Below are positions 49,970 through 59,427 of a stretch of DNA of 64,000 nucleotides, piece after piece. The position numbers and the translations under genes were made by a program. Source of the DNA: JBPCNH01 sp051001455 (lineage in GTDB: Bacteria; Actinomycetota; CADDZG01; WHSQ01); assembly GCA_051001455.1 (NCBI GenBank), contig JBPCNH010000023.1:86241-150240 (forward strand), read 5' to 3'. Under the pieces are notes generated by a model. The model was not told where the DNA came from. It did no database searches and saw nothing but the letters and a program-made list of their open reading frames with translations. How positions within the stretch are numbered: the stretch's first letter is position 1; each line of letters opens with the position of its first letter.

Positions 49970-51148
49970 TTATTCGCCGTGGAGGGGGCTGCCGTGGACG
50001 ACGCCGCCGCCGGGGAGACGGCTGTCGAGCGGGGTCACTCCACTCTTGAGCTCCTCCACCAGCGAGTCGACCACCGCCGACAGGTCGTGGGTGCGCTCGT
50101 AGACCTCGCGCTGGCGCGTGGCAGAGGTGCCGCGTTCGAGGATGTCCATGACCCGCAGCAGATCTTGCTGACAGCCGAGTTTCTCCGCGGTCGGCAGCAG
50201 TTGCTCGACGAGATCGCTGATGGAGCGGCGGAGCGACAGCAGGTTGCCCTCCTCGTCGCGGATGATCTCGGCGTCGAGGCCGTAGCGGGCGGCGCGCCAC
50301 TTGTTCTCTCGGATCGTCCACGCCTTGTGGTCGGGAAGATCGAGGCCCGCGTTGTAACGCTCACCGAGCCACACGACGAGCGACTGGCTGAGCGCCACTA
50401 TCGCGCAGAGCTCATCCATCGTCGGGATCCCATCGCAGATGCGCAGCTCGATCGTGCCGAAGCCCGGGTGCGGGCGGATGTCCCACCACACCTCACGGAT
50501 GCTGCGGATCGTTCCCGCGCCGATCAACGTGCGCATGAAGCGCTGAAACTGCCCCCAGTTGTTCATCTGGTACGGCAGACCTGCGGTCGGGAGCGACTCG
50601 AAGATCTTCGAGCGGATCGACGCGAGACCGCTGTCGCGTCCTTGCCAGAAAGGACTGGACGACGACAGCGCGAGGAAGTGCGGGATGTAGGTGCCGAGAC
50701 TGTTGCCGATCGCGATAGCTTCCTCGCCGGAGCCGACACCGACGTGAGTGTGGACCCCGAAGATCAGCAGCCGGCGCGCCGTCCACTGACAGTTCTCGAT
50801 CAAGCGGTGGTAACGAGGATCCGGCGACACGGTCTGGTCCACCCATGCCGAGAACGGATGCGTGCCCGTGCACTGGATCCGGTAGCCGAGTCCCTCTGCC
50901 GTGTCGATCAGGTGGGTGAGTTTTTCGCCGATCTCTTGGCGTACCGCGCCGACGTTGGGGCACACGTCGGTTATGACCTCGACGGTGCACTCGAGGAGCT
51001 CGTGCTTGAACCACTTGTCGTCACCGAGCTCGGACAGGATCTTGGTCGCGGCGGTGTCGGTCGCGAGGGCTCCGGCCTCATCGACGACCTGGACCTCGAT
51101 CTCGACTCCCAGAGACGGAGTGTCAGAACCGTTGAAGACGATGTTCAT
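49970..51148 (-). CDS. GCS2-type carboxylate-amine ligase (YbdK-like)
   Basis: The 392-residue protein belongs to the glutamate-cysteine ligase family 2: LGVEIEVQVVDEAGALATDT near the start, FKHELLECTVEVITDVCPNV, FGVHTHVGVGSGEEAI in the middle, and GFGTIELRICDGIPTMDELC with REVWWDIRPHP upstream. Members join glutamate to an amine or cysteine using ATP; the bacterial YbdK type has weak gamma-glutamylcysteine synthetase activity, and actinobacterial homologues may act in other pathways. The substrate is undecided. It converges with selB. Confidence 0.88.
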   Translation of the reverse strand: MNIVFNGSDTPSLGVEIEVQVVDEAGALATDTAATKILSELGDDKWFKHELLECTVEVITDVCPNVGAVRQEIGEKLTHLIDTAEGLGYRIQCTGTHPFSAWVDQTVSPDPRYHRLIENCQWTARRLLIFGVHTHVGVGSGEEAIAIGNSLGTYIPHFLALSSSSPFWQGRDSGLASIRSKIFESLPTAGLPYQMNNWGQFQRFMRTLIGAGTIRSIREVWWDIRPHPGFGTIELRICDGIPTMDELCAIVALSQSLVVWLGERYNAGLDLPDHKAWTIRENKWRAARYGLDAEIIRDEEGNLLSLRRSISDLVEQLLPTAEKLGCQQDLLRVMDILERGTSATRQREVYERTHDLSAVVDSLVEELKSGVTPLDSRLPGGGVVHGSPLHGE

Positions 51149-51214
51149 GTAGCCCCCTTGCCCCGTTAGGAATGTGGGTGGAGCCTACCGAAGGCAGGCC
51201 AAGCGCAAACCCGC

Positions 51215-52501
51215 TCAGGTGGCGGCTCGTTTGCGGCCCAGCACGAAGATGATGCCGACCGCGTTCGCTATCACCCCCACCGCGACCGCCCCGGCCGCTG
51301 CAGGTATCGCCACGAGCACCGGGATCAACCCGCCGAAAACCCACGCGAGCTGGAGTATCGACTCGAACCGGGCGAAGGCCCAACCACGTCCGCCTTCGGG
51401 GGTCCGTGTCTGCACGATGGCGTCGAAGGCAACCTTGAGCGCTCCCGCGGCGACGCCGAACACGAACACCAGCACTCCCGCCATCACGGGTGTGAACCAA
51501 CGGCCGACGAGGAAGCTCGTCATGCCGGCCATCACCAGAGACACAACGATGATCCCCTCTTCACGCAGCACCTTTCGGAGACTGGGAGCGACCAGCGCGC
51601 CGACCAACCCGCCGGCCGCGGCGGCACCGACGAGGACGCCGAGTCCCAACGAGCCGAAGTCGGCGCGCCGAAGTGAGAAGGCGAGGTGGAACACCAAAAA
51701 ACCGACGAGGAAGCGCATACCGGCCGCGGCGAAGATCGCTTGGCGCACCACGATGGTGCGCGCTTGGGCCTGCGCGCCGGCGCGCTCGGCCTCTTGGATA
51801 CGACCCTTCACGCTCGGCATGAGGAGCGCAGGGAGAACGCCGACGTAGTAGATCGCGGCGGCGAACAGCAGCTCGGTCTTGACACCCGGCCAGCGGACGA
51901 GAGCCAGCCCGATCGGCAACACCAGCATGCCGGCGAGCGCACTGATGCGAGAGAGCGCCGCGTTCGCTCTGACCAGCGTCTCGCCTGGAGGCACGAGAGC
52001 CGGCAGGGCCGCGCCGCGCACGATCAGAGCGGCGCGGGACAACAGCAGGATGCCGAAGGCGACCGGGAAGAGATAGAGGCTCTGCAACCGGGTGGCGAGC
52101 ATCCACGCGAGCGTGGCACGCCCGGCGGCGGAGATGACCATCGCCCACCTGAGGCTGCCGCGGTGGCGATCGAGGATCCGGGCGAGGACCGGCGATACGA
52201 CCGCGAAGGGCGCCACCGTGAGCGCCAGGTAAAGGGCCACCCGGCCGCGCGCGGTCGTCTCGGGCACGGAGAAGAACAGGGTGCCGGCGAGAGCCAGGGC
52301 GAGGAGGGCGTCGCCTGCGGCTCCCGTAGCTTGATAGAGGAGGAGACGGCCGAACTCGGGGGTCTTGGCGTCCTTGCGGAGCTTGTTGACGGCGCGGCGC
52401 GCCACTATAGAGACGAACCTATGCTCGGGCGGCTCCCGCGGGACGCTCCTCTCGATCTCATCCACGGCCCCAATGTAGTGGCGACGAAAGGTCCTCTCCA
52501 C
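51215..52501 (-). CDS. MFS transporter
   Basis: The 428-residue membrane protein has about twelve hydrophobic segments and a major-facilitator layout, with the cytoplasmic loop VLARILDRHRGSLRWAMV between helices 2 and 3 matching the family motif. Transport substrate and direction are unknown. The first ~45 residues are polar. The GTG at 52501 is the farthest credible start; a GTG at 52465 (VDEIERSVPREPP) is an alternative. It lies 66 bases upstream of the GCS2-type gene on the same strand. Confidence 0.8.
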   Translation of the reverse strand: MERTFRRHYIGAVDEIERSVPREPPEHRFVSIVARRAVNKLRKDAKTPEFGRLLLYQATGAAGDALLALALAGTLFFSVPETTARGRVALYLALTVAPFAVVSPVLARILDRHRGSLRWAMVISAAGRATLAWMLATRLQSLYLFPVAFGILLLSRAALIVRGAALPALVPPGETLVRANAALSRISALAGMLVLPIGLALVRWPGVKTELLFAAAIYYVGVLPALLMPSVKGRIQEAERAGAQAQARTIVVRQAIFAAAGMRFLVGFLVFHLAFSLRRADFGSLGLGVLVGAAAAGGLVGALVAPSLRKVLREEGIIVVSLVMAGMTSFLVGRWFTPVMAGVLVFVFGVAAGALKVAFDAIVQTRTPEGGRGWAFARFESILQLAWVFGGLIPVLVAIPAAAGAVAVGVIANAVGIIFVLGRKRAAT

Positions 52502-52594
52502 AGCGCCATCGGAACGCTTAGTCCGCAGCGCCTCTCCAGCTCTACCTCCCGCCGCCGAGGCAGCCTGGCTCTAGGGATGCGCCCGGGGTGCAAA

Positions 52595-52800
52595 AGAAGG
52601 GCGAAAAGCCTACAGATGGGTATAAGTCATCCGAGGCGGATATCCGACCCTGGAGATGGCTGCCGGAGAGCCTCGATCCGGGCCGAAAGGCGGGTTGGGG
52701 CGCAGGAGTCGCCGGGGCCGGGGAGAACCCTCAAGGACGGACTTCGGTCCGGGAAACAACCAAAGGCTTGCCCGGTTACGAACAGATAGGGACCAACCGG
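52595..52800 (+). promoter_or_regulatory. Structured leader candidate upstream of the CocE-type gene
   Basis: This 200-base stretch contains several stems. CGGAC-TTCG-GTCCG with a UUCG tetraloop lies near 52735-52755. GCC-GAAA-GGC lies near 52683-52692. GCCGGGGCCGGGGAGAACCC lies in between. The region separates the MFS promoter from the CocE-type gene. No known riboswitch consensus was matched. Confidence 0.35.
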
Positions 52801-52824
52801 ACAAAGCGAACTGCGAGGGGACCG

Positions 52825-54648
52825 ATGATGCGACACACCAAGCTGGCCGCACTACTCGCTACGAGCCTTCTCGGCTCGCTGTTGAGTGTGGCCGCCCCCG
52901 CTACCGCTAAGCCCTACTCGACCGTGACCGAGTCCCAGTCGATCGAGACCGACCACGGTCACATCTACGTCGAGGTCACCCGTCCGGTGGAGGGTGATAA
53001 GGCGGTCAGGGGGCCCGCGGTCCTCACCTACTCCCCCTACTCGGCACTCGGGCGCACCAACGTGGCCCACGAATGGGTCGAGGACGGCTACATCGCGGTC
53101 TTCGCGGACGTGGTCGGCACCGGCAACTCCGGAGGCTGCTACGACTACGGCGGCCAGCGCGAGAAAGAGACCGCCGCCGCGGTGGTCGAGTGGATCGCCG
53201 AGCAGCCGTGGTCGACCGGCAAGGTCGGGATGATCGGCGGCTCTTACAACGGGACCACCGCCAACGCCGCAGCCGTGATGGCTCCCAAGCATCTAACGAC
53301 GATCGTCCCCGAGCTCGCCATCAGCCGCTGGTACGGCTACTCATACTCGGGCGGCATCCGCTACACGCTCAACAACGAGGTTCCCCAGGATCAGGGCTTC
53401 GACACGCCGCTCGCGTTCGACTTCGGCCTCGCGATCCCGCCTCCGGTGGATGTCACCGACCCCAACTGGGCCGACAAGGTCGCCTCGACGATCGTCCCGT
53501 GTGACGAGATTGCTCACACCGAGCACGGCTACGACGACACCCCCGACTACGACGACTTCTGGATCGAGCGCGACTACCTGCGTGATGCCAAGAAGGTCAA
53601 GGTCCCCGTGCTGGTCGCCGGCAACTGGGGCGACTGGAACGTCAAGCAGGAAGAGTCCTACAACTGGTTCAAGGCGCTCAGCAAGCGCGGCAAGTCCCCC
53701 AAGACCAAGACCGTGCTGTACATGGGCGGGCGCTACAAGGGCCACGAGGCGATCGGCGGCGACTACGACAAGTTCGTCCGTCAGTGGATGGACCACTACC
53801 TGATGGGCAAGCGCAACGGCATCGACAAGGCGCCGGCCGTGATCAGCGAGCAGTCCAACTTCTTCGGCCACACCAGGTGGTACAAGGGCGGCATCCCCAA
53901 GACCAAGAACCACACCCTTTACGCGCAGATGTCGTCGCCGATGTTCGTTGGGGACAATCCCTGGAAGCTGATGGCGCATAAGTACCGCCCGGGCTTCCTT
54001 CCTCCCAGCGAGGCGGCGTGGCCGATCGACGCCCCCAACGCAGAGAGCCATGCGAACCACCACGCTCGGTCCAACCACGAGTGGTGGTACTTCGAGAGCC
54101 CGGCTATGGCCAAAGACACGCGGGTCTTCGGCGAGATCAAGGTGCAGATGTACTCGAAGGTCTTCCGTGAGTGGGTCACGATGATGCCGGCGGTCCTCGA
54201 CGTGAAGCACGAGTGCCACCAGATGGTCGGCAATCAGCACGTCACCACCCCTGAATGCACCACCAGCACCGAGCCGCGGCCCGGACGGATCGTGCAGTCC
54301 ACTACGCGCGGGTTCCTCGACTCCCGCTACCGCAACGGGTTGGACAAGCAGGTCATGGTCGAGCCCGGCAAGCCATTCGCCTCGACGGTCACCACCAAGC
54401 CGCTCGACTACACCTTCAAGAAGGGTCACTCGATCGGGCTGAACCTATTCACGAGCAACACCGAATGGGCACTGCACAAGCTGCCTGATCCGTCGGCCGT
54501 ACAAGCGGCAGCCGACGGGGAGTGCTCGGGCCAGGAGTGCCTCAAGTTCTACGTCGAGTGGGAGTCGAACAAGATTCGACTGATCGTCCCGATCGTCGGC
54601 GGGCCTAAGAACACCAACGGTCTGTTCGACCTGGGGCACCAGCACTAG
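52825..54648 (+). CDS. Secreted CocE/NonD family hydrolase
   Basis: The 607-residue protein has a signal peptide (LAALLATSLLGSLLSVAAPA) and an alpha/beta-hydrolase domain of the CocE/X-prolyl peptidase type. Visible segments are YSPYSALGR, DVVGTGNSGGCYDYGGQREK and the nucleophile elbow GMIGGSYNGTTANAAA; the later VLYMGGRYKGHEAIGGDYDK probably carries the catalytic histidine. The C-terminal ~230 residues match the jelly-roll domain of this family. Members cleave esters or X-Pro peptides; the substrate is unknown. ATG 52825 starts the signal sequence; the frame upstream is open but is leader. Confidence 0.85.
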   Translation: MMRHTKLAALLATSLLGSLLSVAAPATAKPYSTVTESQSIETDHGHIYVEVTRPVEGDKAVRGPAVLTYSPYSALGRTNVAHEWVEDGYIAVFADVVGTGNSGGCYDYGGQREKETAAAVVEWIAEQPWSTGKVGMIGGSYNGTTANAAAVMAPKHLTTIVPELAISRWYGYSYSGGIRYTLNNEVPQDQGFDTPLAFDFGLAIPPPVDVTDPNWADKVASTIVPCDEIAHTEHGYDDTPDYDDFWIERDYLRDAKKVKVPVLVAGNWGDWNVKQEESYNWFKALSKRGKSPKTKTVLYMGGRYKGHEAIGGDYDKFVRQWMDHYLMGKRNGIDKAPAVISEQSNFFGHTRWYKGGIPKTKNHTLYAQMSSPMFVGDNPWKLMAHKYRPGFLPPSEAAWPIDAPNAESHANHHARSNHEWWYFESPAMAKDTRVFGEIKVQMYSKVFREWVTMMPAVLDVKHECHQMVGNQHVTTPECTTSTEPRPGRIVQSTTRGFLDSRYRNGLDKQVMVEPGKPFASTVTTKPLDYTFKKGHSIGLNLFTSNTEWALHKLPDPSAVQAAADGECSGQECLKFYVEWESNKIRLIVPIVGGPKNTNGLFDLGHQH

Positions 54649-54688
54649 ACTGGGTAAGATTAGTTCAGATGGGGGAAGGCGACACAGT

Positions 54689-55243
54689 ATGAGAACGGTA
54701 AGGCGGAGTTCCAGCATTATCCTGGCGGCCGGTCTCACGGCCACCCTCCTCGCGCCGTCCGTTTCATCTGCTGCGCCGGCGTCGCTCCCCTGCGCGGGGC
54801 GCGCCTCGAAGACGAACGAGAGCTACCTACGCCACAACGGCAGCATGGAGCAGATCACGGTCAAGACCCTCCACATCGTGGCCGAGGCGCCGAAGCAGTC
54901 CGTCGCCATCAAGAAGATGGCGTCCATCAAGGTCAATGTCACCCGACCCGCCGAAGAAGACCCTCTGGGGCAAGGCATCCCGATGGACCGCCCCTACGTC
55001 ATGGCGGCCGAGGAAGTGAACGTCGGTGTAGGTCTGCTCATCGGAGACGTCTTCCTCCCCGGTTTCGCGATCACGGACGCGAACGGTGACGCAACGATCA
55101 AGATCAAGATCGAGCGTTACGTGAAGCCCGGTCCGGTCGATGCCGCGTTCTACGCGTGGGAGACGACAGCCGAGACTCCCTGCGCCACGGTTCAGGAGAA
55201 CGGCTTCCGTCCCTACCAGAACTTCTTCAGGGTCACCCGCTAA
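54689..55243 (+). CDS. Small secreted hypothetical protein
   Basis: The 184-residue protein has a signal peptide (SSSIILAAGLTATLLAPSVS) and a compact beta-rich mature part, with motifs KMASIKVNVTRPAEEDPLGQ, VGVGLLIGDVFLPGFAITDA and GDATIKIKIERYVKPGPVDA. One cysteine lies near the mature N-terminus and one late (ETPCATVQENG), possibly bonded. It was not recognised. It follows the CocE-type hydrolase by 40 bases on the same strand and may share its transcript. The 283 bases after it hold no gene that I can see. Confidence 0.65.
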   Translation: MRTVRRSSSIILAAGLTATLLAPSVSSAAPASLPCAGRASKTNESYLRHNGSMEQITVKTLHIVAEAPKQSVAIKKMASIKVNVTRPAEEDPLGQGIPMDRPYVMAAEEVNVGVGLLIGDVFLPGFAITDANGDATIKIKIERYVKPGPVDAAFYAWETTAETPCATVQENGFRPYQNFFRVTR

Positions 55244-55526
55244 CAAACATCCCGAAGCAGTTAGGTCCTCCTTGCCGCGCCACAACCGCGTTCCAGCGCG
55301 GCTCTGACTTGGCGATCGCCTTCCGGGGGCGCCCCCACTCGCTCCGCTCACCACACCAACACCCAGGCCTCGCTCCGGGGTGGGGACCGCCCGCTGGGCG
55401 CACGTGTTCCTTCACTTAGGAGGGAGCCACCTACATATGCGATCCGCCCGCCCGCCCGAAAGCTTCAACCAGGGCGTACAGCAACCGGCGTGGCTCCGGG
55501 GCGAGAGTTTGCCGAACGGACCCCCT

Positions 55527-56339
55527 TTAGGTCGGGGGTTGGTCGTCTAGGACCTCGAAGGCCGCCACGTCGCCGTCTGTTGATTGGCCGTCGAAGGCCG
55601 CCTTGAATCCCTTGAAGAGCTCTACCGGGATCGGGATCACCAGGGTCGAGTTCTTCTCGGCCGACACGTCGGTCACCGTCTGCAGGTAACGGAGCTGATA
55701 AGCGAGCGGGTGGCGAGCCATGATCTCGGCAGCCTCGGCGAGACGTTGTGACGCCTGGAATTCACCCTCCGCGTTGATGACTTTGGCGCGCCGCTCGCGC
55801 TCGGCTTCGGCCTGCTTGGCCATAGCGCGCTGCATCTCGACAGGCAGGTCCACATCTTTGATCTCGACGAGAGCAACCTTGATACCCCAGGGATCGGTGA
55901 GGTCGTCGATAAGACGAGCCAGATCGCTGTTGAGACGATCGCGCTCGGTGAGGATGTCATCGAGATCGACCTTCGAAAGAACGGCGCGCAATGTCGTCTG
56001 CGCGATCTGCGAAGTCGCGTAGAGGTAGTTCTGGATCTCGACGATCGCCTTGACCGGCTGGAACACCTGGAAGTAGCAGACGGCGTTGACGCGCACCGTT
56101 ACGTTGTCACGTGTGATGACGTCCTGAGGGGGGATGTCGAGCGTCACGATCTGGAGGTTCACCTTCACCATGCGATCGATGATCGGGATGATGAAGAAGA
56201 GCCCGGGACCTTTGGCACCGGCGATGACGCGCCCGAGGCGGAAGATGACCCCTCGCTCGTACTCCTGCACGATCTTGATCGCCGAAGCGAGAAGGATCAG
56301 AACCAGTACGAGAACAACACCTGCGATGATCAAGCCCAT
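55527..56339 (-). CDS. Slipin family SPFH/band-7 protein
   Basis: The 270-residue protein has an N-terminal membrane helix (GLIIAGVVLVLVLILLASAI), then an SPFH domain: KIVQEYERGVIFRLGRVIAG, GPGLFFIIPIIDRMVKVNLQ, DVITRDNVTVRVNAVCYFQV, and QAEAERERRAKVINAEGEFQ in the coiled region. Slipins form membrane microdomain scaffolds and are typically encoded with NfeD proteins, as here. The start is the ATG at the membrane helix. The pair is separated by a large hairpin-forming sequence. Confidence 0.9.
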   Translation of the reverse strand: MGLIIAGVVLVLVLILLASAIKIVQEYERGVIFRLGRVIAGAKGPGLFFIIPIIDRMVKVNLQIVTLDIPPQDVITRDNVTVRVNAVCYFQVFQPVKAIVEIQNYLYATSQIAQTTLRAVLSKVDLDDILTERDRLNSDLARLIDDLTDPWGIKVALVEIKDVDLPVEMQRAMAKQAEAERERRAKVINAEGEFQASQRLAEAAEIMARHPLAYQLRYLQTVTDVSAEKNSTLVIPIPVELFKGFKAAFDGQSTDGDVAAFEVLDDQPPT

Positions 56340-56422
56340 CTCAAACTCCCGTCTAGGAACCCACCGGTAAACCTTGTTCCGAGACTAGACGACCCGCCCC
56401 CGCGGGTTTTGAGGACCGCAGA

Positions 56423-56499
56423 CCCCCCCACCAACCAAATCTTCAAATCCCCCCACCGCCCCGGTGGGCGGATTTGAAGATTTGGGGGTTAGTGGGGGG
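56423..56499. repeat. Long inverted repeat between nfeD and slipin genes
   Basis: CCAAATCTTCAAATCC and its complement GGATTTGAAGATTTGG flank an inner stem, CCCACCG/GGTGGG. The outer arms extend with CCCCCCACCAACC on the left and GGGGTTAGTGGGGGG on the right, so about 27 positions pair. The right arm reaches into the 3' end of nfeD. It could act as a processing site, an attenuator or a terminator between the two genes. Confidence 0.7.
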
Positions 56500-57889
56500 T
56501 TTCGGCGGGATGGGAGTCGGTCTCGTCGTGGTGAGGCTCTACCAGCAGGACCAGGCCCTCGGTGGCCTTCACCTCGACCTTGTCGCCGGCGGCGATACCC
56601 ATCTCCATGGTGCGGGCCTTCCACAGCATCCCCTTGGACATCACGGTGCCCTCGGGCGCGATATCGGTCTTCGCCACCCCGATCGTCCCGACGATCGATT
56701 CCTCTCCGGTGACCGGCCGTCGCAACCTGACGCGCAGGGCGGCGGTCATGATCGAAACGAAGAACAAGAGCGAAGCGACGACCGCAGAGATGATCGCCCA
56801 CGGAGAGACGGTCACCTCATCCACGCCGGAGAACAGCAGGAGACCGCCCGCGACGAGCGCGACGATCCCACCCACGGTCCAGACACCGAATCCCGCGATC
56901 TGCAGGTCCACAATGAAGAACACGACGGCGAGCACGATCAGGATCACGCCGACCCAGTTCGTCGGCAGCACCGAGAGACCGTAGAAGCCGAGCAGAAGGC
57001 AGACCGCACCGAGGATCCCGGCAAGGCCGATGCCGGGGTTGTAGAGCTCGAAGAGGATGCCGTAGAAGCCGATCAGCATCAACAGGTAAGCGATCTCGGG
57101 GCCGGTCACCGCATGCAGCAGACGTTGCATCACGTTCATCTGCTGGAAGCGGATCGTCACCGAAGGCGTGCCGCGCGCCTCGTCCCAAGTGTCGATCGTC
57201 ACCGCACCTTCGGTAGTCGTGACTCGCTCGCCGTCCATCGCCTCCATCAGATCTCGCAACGACGACGCGATGCCGTTGACGACGTTGCGCTCCGCCGCTT
57301 CGGTCGCGCCGATGGACGCCCCCTCGCGCACCGCGGCTTCTGCGAACTCGGGATCGCGTCCGCTGTTGATCGCAAGCTCGGTGATGAATGCGGCCGCGTC
57401 GTTGGTGACCTTGCGCGACAGGTCGGTCCCGCTGAGGTCGATCGGAGTTGCAGCTCCGAGCTCGGTAGCTTCGGCCATGTAGGCGAGATGAGCCGCATAC
57501 GAGATGAAGGTTCCGGCCGATGCAGCCCGTGCACCGCGCGGCGCGATCCATACGACCACCGGCACACGAGAGTCGAGGATCTGCTGGATGATGTCGCGCA
57601 TCGACGCGTCGAGCCCACCCGGGGTGTCTATCTGGATGACCGCCGCAGCAACTCCATCTTCGTTGGCTTGGGCGATCGTCGAGCGGAGATAGTCAGAGGT
57701 CGGCGGGTCGATGATCCCCTTGACATGGATGACATCGATGGTGCGCGTGGGATCGGGTGGCGGATCGGAGTCGGCCTGAGCCATCGCCGGCCCGACCAAT
57801 GACAACACGATGCCGGTCAGAAGAGAAGTCAGCCAGACGATCGTGAAGGCGGGACGTAGCCTGTGGGCGGTGGGCCGGATGGATCGCAT
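56489..57889 (-). CDS. NfeD family membrane-bound serine protease
   Basis: The 466-residue protein has a signal segment, a ClpP-like protease domain and a C-terminal membrane plus OB-fold region. The protease part contains IQIDTPGGLDASMRDIIQQI and the nucleophile region ARAASAGTFISYAAHLAYMA, with the catalytic lysine probably in the DLSRKVTNDAAAF segment. Multiple membrane helices follow, then the NfeD-type OB fold (GTIGVAKTDIAPEGTVMSKG). The family partners slipins, encoded directly downstream. It would cleave membrane or periplasm-facing substrates. Confidence 0.88.
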   Translation of the reverse strand: MRSIRPTAHRLRPAFTIVWLTSLLTGIVLSLVGPAMAQADSDPPPDPTRTIDVIHVKGIIDPPTSDYLRSTIAQANEDGVAAAVIQIDTPGGLDASMRDIIQQILDSRVPVVVWIAPRGARAASAGTFISYAAHLAYMAEATELGAATPIDLSGTDLSRKVTNDAAAFITELAINSGRDPEFAEAAVREGASIGATEAAERNVVNGIASSLRDLMEAMDGERVTTTEGAVTIDTWDEARGTPSVTIRFQQMNVMQRLLHAVTGPEIAYLLMLIGFYGILFELYNPGIGLAGILGAVCLLLGFYGLSVLPTNWVGVILIVLAVVFFIVDLQIAGFGVWTVGGIVALVAGGLLLFSGVDEVTVSPWAIISAVVASLLFFVSIMTAALRVRLRRPVTGEESIVGTIGVAKTDIAPEGTVMSKGMLWKARTMEMGIAAGDKVEVKATEGLVLLVEPHHDETDSHPAETPH

Positions 57890-58007
57890 AGGGCCATGGT
57901 AGTTAGCCGGGAGGGTAACGATTAACGGGCCTCAGCCGCTGATGCCGTAAGGCGAACACCATTCTGTCCGCGATTTCAGCACTCTGGGAACCCCAAAGAG
58001 GGGAAAA

Positions 58008-58043
58008 AGCGGCGGGCGGGGTTGATGCGCCCGGCCCGCCGCT
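58008..58043 (-). terminator. Intrinsic terminator after methyltransferase gene
   Basis: On the minus strand, AGCGGCGGGC pairs with GCCCGCCGCT across a 16-base loop and is followed by TTTTTCCCC, 12 bases beyond the methyltransferase stop. Confidence 0.85.
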
Positions 58044-58054
58044 GTGGCGTCGTT

Positions 58055-58882
58055 CTACTTCACGCCGATCCCGATGTTGACCGGGTTCGTCAGGACGGCA
58101 ACACCGTTCCCTTGAGCTCGCTCGCGCAGCATCCCCTCGAGGACACCCCGCACCTCGGAGGACTGGTCGTCATTCAGACCGGCCACTAAACTCGCGCCGA
58201 TCGGATTGCTGTTCGTGACCCAGTTCCACATCTCGTCGGCCGAGCCGAACTCGAGTGTCTCGGTCGTCGACTCGACCTGAACGTCTTTGAGTCCGGCGTC
58301 GGCCAGCGCTGCCTGCAGCTTGGCCGGGTGCGCGATCTGGAACTCGGGTGGCGGCGGGTCCGTGGGGAGTCCGGTGAACCCCGGGATCGCGGCCTTCATG
58401 GCCCCCAGGAAGAAACCCAGGAACTCGATCTCTGCCGGCGAACCGAAGGCGGTCACCAGTACCCGTCCTCCGGGCTTGACTACACGCGCCATCTCGCCGA
58501 GCGCCCGCGGCAGGTCGGGGAACAACATCACTCCGAACTGGGAACCCGCAACGTCGAACGTGTCGTCTTCGAAGTCCAGAGCGTGTCCGTCCATGACGCG
58601 CCCCGTGACGTTATCAAGACCTTCTGCCTCGGCCCGGGCCTGCAGACGCTCGACCATGACGGGAGCTATGTCGGTGGCTACGACCTCCGCCCCGAGCCGC
58701 GCCGCGGGGATGCTGAGGGCCCCGGTTCCGGCCGCGACGTCGAGGAAGCGATCGCCTCGCCGGAGGCCCGAGCGCGCGATCCCCTCGTTGCTCACCTCCA
58801 GGTGGGTCGGGGTCACGAACTCGTCGTATCCCGTCGCGATGCGGTTCCACGCACCTGTGGGATCCAGCTGCTGTGTGCTCAT
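58055..58882 (-). CDS. Class I SAM-dependent methyltransferase
   Basis: The 275-residue protein has the class I methyltransferase motifs: DRFLDVAAGTGALSIPAARL (motif I), EVVATDIAPVMVERLQARAE, VMDGHALDFEDDTFDVAGSQ and MARVVKPGGRVLVTAF. The methyl acceptor is unknown. It is the last gene of a minus-strand unit with a truncated alpha/beta hydrolase and a LuxR-type regulator, an arrangement I have seen in actinobacteria. A strong GGAGGAACGAG site precedes the ATG. Confidence 0.88.
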   Translation of the reverse strand: MSTQQLDPTGAWNRIATGYDEFVTPTHLEVSNEGIARSGLRRGDRFLDVAAGTGALSIPAARLGAEVVATDIAPVMVERLQARAEAEGLDNVTGRVMDGHALDFEDDTFDVAGSQFGVMLFPDLPRALGEMARVVKPGGRVLVTAFGSPAEIEFLGFFLGAMKAAIPGFTGLPTDPPPPEFQIAHPAKLQAALADAGLKDVQVESTTETLEFGSADEMWNWVTNSNPIGASLVAGLNDDQSSEVRGVLEGMLRERAQGNGVAVLTNPVNIGIGVK

Positions 58883-58928
58883 GCTCGTTCCTCCTATCGC
58901 TCGGCCTTCGTTTCCTTGGTGCCGCTTG

Positions 58929-59309
58929 CTATTTTTCGAGAATGGCGTTCCATGCCTGCATGAAGGCGGCGGGCTGCTCTACCACCGGGTCGTCGAGCCA
59001 GTCGAGCACCCGGTCGGGATCGAGGGGACCGTTCACCTCAGAGGCGCCATGGCCCGGCAGATCGGGGACGATCACCCGATTGATCGCGACCAGGTCCGGG
59101 ATGACCCTCGTCCACGTCGCCGCGAACTCACCGGGGCCGTGCAACAAGACTAATGGAGGCCCGTCTCCCCCTTCCAGAACGGCGGTAGAGATACCTGCCG
59201 CCTGGATGCGGCGATCCTGCAGGGGGATCGGGGCCAAGATTCTTTCGCGGAGCGAAGCGCTGTTCGAGGCCTTCTTGTTCGATGTGGTCGTTTGAGCCAT
59301 GGGGACCAT
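58929..59309 (-). pseudogene. Alpha/beta hydrolase with internal in-frame deletion
   Basis: The 126-residue product starts like an alpha/beta hydrolase (AGISTAVLEGGDGPPLVLLH, then GPGEFAATWTRVIPDL and VIVPDLPGHGASEV). It then jumps from DPDRVLDWL to DDPVVEQPAAFMQAWNAILE, which is the usual extreme C-terminus of this family. About 165 residues, including the nucleophile elbow, acid and histidine, are missing, yet the frame is intact. It may be a decaying gene or a small non-catalytic protein. ATG 59297 (MAQTTTS) is an alternative start. Confidence 0.75.
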
Positions 59310-59427
59310 CCCTTCTCATCTCGATCGATACCTCTCGAGACCAACCTAGGGATGGCCGGGGCAGATCGCATCGAAAGAAACATCCAAATGGGCGAGAAGC
59401 GCTTATGGGTAATCCTGTGTAGGCGCT

